Positions 57,641 through 64,000 of a stretch of 64,000 nt of DNA are shown in pieces; within the stretch, counting starts at the first letter, position 1; every line of letters begins with the position of its first letter. The stretch is from Emydura subglobosa (Eukaryota > Chordata > Testudines > Chelidae), in assembly GCA_007922225.1 (NCBI GenBank), contig ML679956.1, positions 19,408,689-19,472,688 of the forward strand. Reading direction: 5' to 3'. The notes under the pieces are model-generated. The model searched no databases. It was not told the origin of the DNA and was given only the letters and a program-made list of their open reading frames with translations. A program made the translations under genes and the position numbers.

Positions 57641-58786
57641 CATTTGCAAACAATTTCACAGGAAAGATAACACTTAAGTAACATTATAAACACACAGCAA
57701 GTCAAATATGGATATTTGCACATTTCTCTTCAAATTTAGGGCAATGTCCTTGTTAAAGGCTGTTTATGGAAAAGCACTTTCTCATTGCAAACATTTTTGT
57801 GAGATGCCCAGTCTTTTCAAATTAATTAGTATTTAAATCACTTGTGCAAAATGAGCAGTATGTGAATTAATTAGAAAAGTGTTTAAAAAGTTCTATTTAA
57901 AAAAAAAAATACGCATTTGCTAAGCAGTCATTAATTTTCTAAGGGAACTCTTCACTTAAATCCCACTGAATTTTAGTGGGAGTTGGGTGCATAACTCCAT
58001 CAGAGCCTTTACAAAAATACTAGGCTTGGTGCTCAAGATTAGTCTTTCACTCTAGGTCAGTAAGAGTCAGCAAGCTTAGCTTCTGGGGAAAAAAAGTACC
58101 AGGTATTGCTGTCATGCCACAGAAACACATGCAAGCGGATGCACGTGCACATATATAAAATATTGGTGATGTGAGCTCAGCTCACTAAAAATACTTAAAT
58201 TAGGCCTCATTTTCTGGCCAACTCCCTTCAAGATGCCTGTGTCCAGAATTATCCTTTACATCTCTCTCTCTCTCATATCTGATGGGAGAATCACAAATTT
58301 GCCTCTGCTGTTACTGATTTAAGCAGAAATGTCCTTCAAAACCAGAGGTGCAGGGAGTGAACGAAGTTGACTCTGACATTCCTCCTCCCAGCCCCAGCCA
58401 GGCTTCTTCTGCATACTCCCTTCTTATTGCTTCCCCTTACCTTCATCACTCCTTTCAGTGCCGTACAGAGGAACAGATGGTTGAGAGAAGGCAACAAAGT
58501 TGGCCATCCCACTTTCACATGCATTTTTCCTAGTCAGGAACATCAGCACAGCTCACCTGAAACTGAACTGAAAAACCATCTGAAACTGATGACAGTGGCT
58601 GCTAATTCCCCTGCCATGTGGCCTTTTTGTAACCAAGACCCACATCAAATAAGTGGTAAGAGAAAAATCTGTAGTCTCATTGCTTTTCAAAGGGCTAATC
58701 CCGTGAGTATAGAGCATGTGACCCTTATAAGGTAATGGCACTAAAGACCATTAGCAGCATGGATTTGATGCTGCCTAAGGTGCTAA
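57641..58786. other. No gene; possible conserved non-coding stretch
   Basis: 57,650-57,960 is AT-rich and appears repeat-free, with two homeodomain-type 'attaatta'/'aattaatta' sites (about 57,821 and 57,866). A (TC)n run lies at 58,260-58,274. Open frames at 58,336-58,741 have no domain. Confidence 0.4.
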
Positions 58787-59957
58787 TGTAAGTGGGGGAA
58801 TGGGCCCACTATTGTGGGGAATTTTCCTTGCTTATACACTACCCCAGTGGAGTCGGCTAGCAAAAGGATCTGAATCCCTGCTCCCACTCTCTTTACCCAG
58901 AGGCCACCTGACCTCGATGGCTCCCCTCCCACTCTCCTGTGTGTTGGCTTCCCTGTAATCCCAATAAGGCTGGGCCCAGGATTCCTGGGGCTCAACCCCC
59001 AATCTTGCCATGGTCCCTTAGGGCTGGGGCTAGGGTGTCCTCACTCTGGGGTACTAACTCTGCACTGGGTGCTTCCTTGACCCACTAATCATTGCATACA
59101 ATGCAAAGCAGTACAATTTATTAAACAAACAGCAATCAAAAATCAAATAAAAAAATTAAGAAAAGAGGAGAAAGGTTAAAGGAAAACACCCAACACTAGC
59201 CCTTGGCACGGGGGCACTACAAACAGTGTTTCTGGGGTGTAAGGGAGGTTCACAGTCTGTGTCACACGTCGCAGGTCCACTGCCCAGACCCCGGCTATGC
59301 TGCAGGGATGCACAGCGTCAGACACTTGCTCTGGCAGTAGCCATGCACTCCCAGCGTCCCCCTTGCTCTCCCCAGCTGCTCACCGCATCCGGCTCCAGAC
59401 GGATCCAGCCCCAGCTCCTGCTCTGTTCTACTCAGTGCGGCTGTGCTCGGCTTTGCTTAGCTTGGCTCTCTGGGATGTCCTTCTGGCTTTGCTGCTGTGG
59501 GCCAGCTCAGCTCAGCTCCCTGGGCTCCTTCTCTGGCCTCCACACCCAGCTCCAGACAGCTCCAGCCCCAGCTCCTGCTTCGCTCTGCTCAGTGCAGCTG
59601 TGCTCTACTCCGCTCGGCTCGGCTCTCTGGGATGCCCCTCTGGTTCTGCTGCTGTGGGCCAGCTCAACTTTCTGTGCTCCTCTTCTGGCCTCCCAGCTGC
59701 TGGCTGCTTTGTCCTTGGCTCCGCCCACTCTGCCCAATCATGCCCAGGCAGGCAGCTCCAGCTCACATGGAGGGTGGGGTTCCCCCCACCCTCCTGGCTC
59801 CCTCATTGGACTGCCTGCCCTGTCAATCAGGCTGACCTGAGTAGGCCTCTCTCCACTGGCCCTGGGGCTCTGTCTTTTTCAGGGTCCTGCTTCCTCCAGA
59901 GATCGCCAACCAAAAAGACCCACTAAGTTTCAGTAAGGGGCTAATAGACCCCTTACA
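58787..59957 (-). mobile_element. Solo LTR with 4-bp target duplication
   Basis: Its ends are tgtaag at the left and cttaca at the right, a perfect 6-bp inverted TG...CA terminus. The flanks are ctaa on both sides (58,783-58,786 and 59,958-59,961). On the minus strand an AATAAA signal lies near 59,122 within an AT-rich patch. The GC-rich part upstream (59,300-59,830) has two diverged copies of a roughly 190-bp block containing 'ctctgggatg.cc.tctgg'. No internal genes are present. The 4-bp duplication is common for gammaretrovirus-like and some gypsy LTRs. Long plus-strand open frames (204 and 209 codons) are composition artefacts on the strand opposite the LTR. Confidence 0.85.
59117..59126 (-). 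promoter_or_regulatory. Polyadenylation signal in solo LTR
   Basis: The complement of 'aatttattaa' gives an AATAAA hexamer on the LTR's own strand, followed by T/G-mixed sequence toward the LTR end. Confidence 0.5.
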
Positions 59958-60229
59958 CTAAGGGCATGTCTCCATTGCAGTATAAACCTAGGGTTAGTGG
60001 GACTTGAGTCAGTGGATCCTGGGTTCGACCATCTAGACTGATTGTCAAACCTAGGTTAAACATTTTCTAACCTGAGCTCAAACCTGGGGCTCCAGTGTCC
60101 ACACTACAGTATGCAGCTGTGAGTTCAACCATATCCCAGACTTCCCAGCCCTCTTCTGAAACTTTACTGTCCATCCTGCACATTACAGGATGTTTGAACA
60201 GCCCGCCAATACATCCTGCTGAGCTGTAA

Positions 60230-61340
60230 TTTTGGTCTGTGCACTCCCAGCAACCAGAGAAAGCAACATGGAGAAGTCTAGAGTGGAAGAACGTCTCTCA
60301 CTTGCACTTTCACTCCTGTTTCAGGAAACGGGCAGAGCTTCTGTGAGACACTGTGGACATTTCAGTGGTATTTTCTGACCACTAAAGGCACATGACAGAG
60401 CTAATGATGGAGGAGGAGGACACAGACAAAGGAAGTTTTAACTGGCTGATGCTCTCATGACAGTCAGTCTGATGCCCCTTATCTAGAATGACACTTTTGG
60501 ATCAGGGTCACAAGCAAAGACTGGGATGATCACATTATGATGGGTTCCCCCGGAGTGCAATTTGGAACTGGGGTACTGCTGCACCCCCTTAACTCCCTAG
60601 ACTGTCATTTCAGGCATTCCACATTTTGGGGGGACATAACAGTTCTTATGGAGCCAGACTAGCAAAGGGAGATGTTGTTCCAAGCTGCTAGTGGAAAACC
60701 AGCAGTGTAGGCTATTGAAATATTCAAACGTATGATGACTGAACAGCACATTGATGATTGGTGAGGTCTGGTCACCTACTGAAGTGACTCTGGACAATAT
60801 CCCTTCCCTGAAATGTGGTTACTTATCTGGAGTTCCTGCTACAGGAAAAGTTTGCTGCTATCAGCACCCGGGATTGGGTCAGAAGTCTTGAGGGATTCAA
60901 CAGCATGCTATTATAGCTTCCGCATGGCTTAGCCTGTTATGACTACATGAAAACAGACACAACTCCACTGCCATTCTCCTTATACCCCCTTTCTCCCTAG
61001 CACATTTTCTGGACAAAATTTCAAACCCCAGTCGTATTTGGGACAAATGATTTTGTCGCCTATGGACTACATTTAATTGAAATGGACTAGATTTGTAAAT
61101 GGAACACAATTCCACCTCGCCTGGTTCCACCCCTCCCCGATTTTTACAGTTTTCAGGCAGCTCATTACATTGTTGGGTGGTTACAGCGTGGCGTACTTAC
61201 AGGGATAGGAATGTAGGGCTATTATTTTTAACAAAGAGGAATGCCCTTGTGCACCTTTCTAATAAAAATTCAATTTTAAGGCTTTTTTTTTTTTTTAACT
61301 ACATGCATTTCCTAGTTGCCATTGTGAATTCCACATGAGG
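60230..61340 (+). pseudogene. Decayed second gene of the PIF-like element
   Basis: Short open pieces in several frames: VEERLSLALSLLFQETGRAS near 60,280-60,340, then NDTFGSGSQAKTG near 60,490, and LFLTKRNALVHLSNKNSILR near 61,220-61,290. In intact PIF/Harbinger elements the transposase sits opposite the SANT gene, so the position fits. I could not place the DDE catalytic residues, so the assignment is tentative. Confidence 0.4.
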
Positions 61341-61462
61341 CGGGGGAGGAGGATGCCACAGCGCTGGCATACAGTCTGCCGTTAATGGATACAAGCCTCA
61401 GGTTGTGGTATGTAATAACTTTTGTATTGGTTCAGAGAATGGAAATCCCTCCCATTCCTATA

Positions 61463-62060
61463 TTAATAAACATTAAAACTGAGCCAGAAACTTACCAGGT
61501 TCTGGGGTGGCTTCTTCCTCTTCTGTTGCTGGTTCCACACAGGGCTGTTCCAGGGGCGAAGGGTGGCATCGAGCAGCTTCTCTGAGTACAGCTCCAGGAT
61601 GGGCTGCAGTTGCTCCTGCAATGCCTCCTCTGGGATCAGTGTCAGCAGAAGAGTCGCTTCACTCAGCACATGCTGCTGGCTTCCCTCAGTTCCCATGAGG
61701 GATTCTGAGGCCCGCAAGTGGCCATCCTGGCTGACCAGGTCACTGTGCACCACCACTAGCTGTGTACTCAGCCCAGCACCTGGCACACCGTTAAACTCAT
61801 CATAAAACAGACATGATGTTGGTGAGCTGCCCAAGGTACAGTTCTGGCCCCTGGTTTTCTGGTACCGCTGCTTGATCCATTCGCTGCACTGGTCACCAGT
61901 CAAGTAAATTTCCAACACTGCCAGCTTCTTTGCTATTTGCTGCTATGCATGGTCATTCTTGGCACTCTTTCTAAAATCTACTGTTTTGCTCATCTCACAC
62001 CAGATGTTAATCGAAATCTGGCTGTTCTCTTGTGACCATAAAGCAGCGTGCTTTGCAGAA
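61463..62060 (-). pseudogene. SANT/Myb-like DNA-binding protein of PIF-like element
   Basis: On the minus strand two open stretches (62,311-61,943, 122 codons; 61,918-61,463, 151 codons) meet across a stop. The first ends with AALWSQENSQISINIWCE (W92 and W104). The second begins LEIYLTGDQCSEWIKQRYQK and continues SSPTSCLFYDEFNGV. This is the trihelix/SANT layout (two Trp, then the QC..+.K.....Y.+ helix, then P.SC.FY.E.+) of Myb/SANT-like proteins carried by Harbinger elements. These proteins normally bind the transposon ends. A region of about 100 residues downstream resembles the low-complexity linker. Confidence 0.7.
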
Positions 62061-62596
62061 GACTTCTTCTGGTCAGTGTCCATTGCAATGCAGAAGGTTT
62101 TCAAAGGGTTTGCGGCTCGGTGGTCAGAGTACATGTTGGAAGGGTTAAATGCTGACTTGCCGAGTGGCTGCACTACAACAAGGGAGTTGCTTCTGTTTCC
62201 CTGGAGTCGATTGGTGGTTCTTGGGATAGAGAAGACAAAGAAGTTGTCCCATAGGATTGTGGGATACTTTTGGTGGACTCTCAGGACCCGAGTCTGGGGT
62301 GGGGACTGCATCTACACTGCAAAGTGTTCGGGTTTGAACCCTGGGTCCTGGCTTGATTCATGCTCGAACCCTCTACCCTCTTGGGATCCTAGGATTCTTA
62401 GTACAAGCCCAAGTGCCTTGTGAATTGATGGAAGAGGAGTTTGGGCTGAAGCCTGAGACCAGGCCTGTATTGCAGCGTAGACATACCTTTAGGATGAAAT
62501 ATGCTTTCAGAGCTTCATTTTCAAATGACATTTACACCCAGAGCCTTCGTTATATTTTCTGAATCTTAATGCACAGTAACTTCATATTCTGTAAAC

Positions 62597-62919
62597 CAGA
62601 GGTTCTCAACCGGTGGTACCACCGGTGGTACTTTGAAGAAGGCTGGGTGGTATGCGAGCCGTACCGCGCTGCCGAACCCCCCCACGCCGCAAGTCCCCCC
62701 CCCAACCCCCGCAAAACCCTGTTGCCGAAAAGGGGCAAACGGTGGCAAGGTTTCGGCGGAGGGCATTGTTCCCCCCATGTAACCCCGCCGCCGAAAGCCC
62801 CCCCCCCCTGCCCCCCAAAAGGCCCCCCCCCTTTTTCTCCCGAGTGGTACTCGGATCAGGTACAGTCAGGTCAAGTACCACAGTAGCACTCGGGGGAAAA
62901 AAAAGGTTGAGAACCGCTG
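62597..62919. mobile_element. hAT MITE with 8-bp target duplication
   Basis: 323 bp, starting 'cagaggttctcaaccggtgg' and ending 'ggttgagaaccgctg'. Identical flanks ctgtaaac lie at 62,589-62,596 and 62,920-62,927. The interior is C-rich (runs of C at 62,695, 62,797 and 62,821). Confidence 0.9.
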
Positions 62920-62927
62920 CTGTAAAC

Positions 62928-63533
62928 AGTTCATTCAGCTGTAAATTTAGGGTGTTTTAGCACCAGATTTGTGAGACATTGTCATAACTTCATAAAAGTT
63001 TCTTCTTCCTCTTCTTCTTTTCTTAAAAGACCAGCTACAGCCAAAAGGTGGGTTTTTCCTATCCATGATGGGCCACTTTCTCTTTAAATGCCAAAGGTTC
63101 ACACTGTCACCAATATGCTTTAATGATGATGCCAAGAGGAAAAATTGCACTTCGTAATGGATTTTCTCCTTTCAATTTCCATTCAATGACACACTCTGGA
63201 CTCATTCTTTGAGCTTCTTTTAGCTCATCAGAAGTTCAGTCATGAGCAATTTTCTAAACTTTCTGCATCAGAGATAGCAGTGCCTGCAATTCTCCAGACA
63301 CAGCCACTTATCTGCTTTATTTCACCAGCACTCTTATCAATCTGTCAATTTGTCTTCTTTCGCTCTTGGTTAATACAGAGTTTACATGAATATTCTTTAT
63401 ACTGGACATCTACTCTAGACAGTGCATAAGAATTCTTAGGTTTTTATTCAGCTGCAGTTTCACATAGAAATCTTGTGTGTGTGTCTGTGTGTGCATGCGC
63501 AATATTTCCCTCTGGGTTTTTGCATCCTAGTCA
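62928..63533. other. No gene; short GT-rich run
   Basis: AT-rich with 'tcttcttcctcttcttc' near 63,001 and a (TG)n-like run at 63,474-63,494. Nothing else was recognised. Confidence 0.45.
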
Positions 63534-64000
63534 TAGGCGTGCACAGCACATTTCATTAGGGTGTGCACCCAGGGAATTTTCATTAGGGTGTGCAACCAGG
63601 GAATTTTCATGATCTTTGTCAGGGGTGTCAAACTCAATTCCACTGGTGGGCCACATTTGAATTATCCGCCGAGAAATGTCGTGAGGAACGGTACTTTGGC
63701 GGCAGAAAGCGGCGTGTTCCCATCCGCCACAAAATCTTGCAGCTCCTTCTTTTTCGGCGGCAGCTCACTGTGTCTTTCCGTCCACCAAGAAATCACGCGC
63801 CCTTTACTCTTTTGGTGGCAGCTCTACCCTCCAGCATCAGCTTGAAACACAGCGAGATGGTGCCGCGTGCCACATCCAAAAAGGTTCGTGGGTCGGATAC
63901 AAAAGGTTCGCGGGCCAAATGCGGCCCACAGGCCGTATGTTTGAAACCCCTGCATTAGGATGTGCCTGGGCACACCTGGCACACCCTGTACGCATGCCTA
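63534..64000. mobile_element. MITE hosting a nested hAT element (window end)
   Basis: The left end 'taggcgtgcacag' is mirrored by 'gtacgcatgccta' at the last bases of the window. It encloses the hAT MITE at 63,620-63,952 and a 27-bp tandem repeat at 63,551-63,610 ('tttcattagggtgtgca...' twice plus a partial third). Confidence 0.6.
63620..63952. mobile_element. hAT-type MITE nested in another element
   Basis: 333 bp, starting 'caggggtgtcaaactcaatt' and ending 'gtttgaaacccctg', inverted ends of hAT type. No matching 8-bp flanks were found ('atctttgt' against 'cattagga'), so the junction has changed since insertion. The GC-rich interior has no domain. Confidence 0.75.

Larger units (their letters stand above)
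59960..62490. mobile_element. PIF/Harbinger-like DNA transposon, decayed
   Basis: A 2.5-kb element with inverted ends: left 'agggcatgtctccattgcag', right 'ctgtattgcagcgtagacatacctt' in complement. It holds two features of the PIF/Harbinger group: a SANT/Myb-like protein on the minus strand (61,463-62,060) and a decayed stretch on the plus strand (60,230-61,340) read as the transposase. Flanks contain TA at both ends. The exact 3-bp TWA duplication could not be confirmed. Confidence 0.65.

Noticed and set aside
59226..59926. Long plus-strand open frames of 204 and 209 codons
   Set aside because: They lie inside a solo LTR read on the other strand, in GC-rich repetitive sequence. Three frames are open at once, and no domain or codon pattern was recognised.

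Overview
The window looks like intronic or intergenic DNA of a vertebrate, most likely a turtle. This is inferred from the repeats: CR1 LINEs with the 3' tail written 'tagaatca...agaagggacc...tcatctagtc', tRNA-type SINEs with MIR-like cores, L2-like and Penelope-like retroelements, many hAT and PIF/Harbinger-like DNA elements, and LTRs. There is no bacterial gene organisation, no CRISPR array, no recognisable tRNA or rRNA gene, and no intact protein-coding gene. The only host-gene candidate is one 95-bp exon-like stretch at 30,304-30,398 (+) with good splice sites.

Layout. 1-2,420: decayed Ty3/gypsy pol (+), then a TG microsatellite. 3,255-4,190: GC-rich element with inverted ends. 5,641-5,910: SINE. 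8,217-9,715: internally deleted CR1 (-). 14,880-15,050: SINE tail. 17,239-18,269: LTR-like repeat (+), whose inverted partner lies at 34,083-35,084 (-). 21,881-23,675: a long-TIR element holding an hAT transposase relic, which itself carries a 96-bp insert with a 20-bp target duplication. 24,985-26,300: cluster of tRNA-type SINEs. 26,971-27,745: L2-like LINE (+). 28,171-29,885: CR1 (+) with much of its RT readable. 32,780-33,512: second LTR-like repeat (-).

37,675-41,600: a degenerate satellite whose unit contains TTAGGG-like motifs. Its orientation flips near 40,140 from G-rich to C-rich (head to head), and a 1.4-kb TIR element interrupts its left half. 49,380-52,545: LINE with an endonuclease and RT similar to 'craniofacial development protein 2-like' proteins. 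52,815-54,690: broken copy of a little-described dispersed gene with a PIN/FEN-like nuclease region and a Cys-rich tail. 56,060-57,640: Penelope-like 3' end (-) into which two hAT elements inserted at the same 8-bp site. 58,787-59,957: solo LTR (-) with a 4-bp duplication, touching a 2.5-kb PIF/Harbinger-like element (59,960-62,490) with a SANT/Myb-like gene. 62,597-64,000: hAT MITEs, one nested in another element.

Nothing here works as a pathway. The window is a record of nested insertions. Items most worth a second look are the PIN-like gene relic, the head-to-head telomere-like array, the exon candidate, the hAT relic with its inverted insert, and the double hAT insertion. No database searches were run; all family names rest on motifs read by eye.
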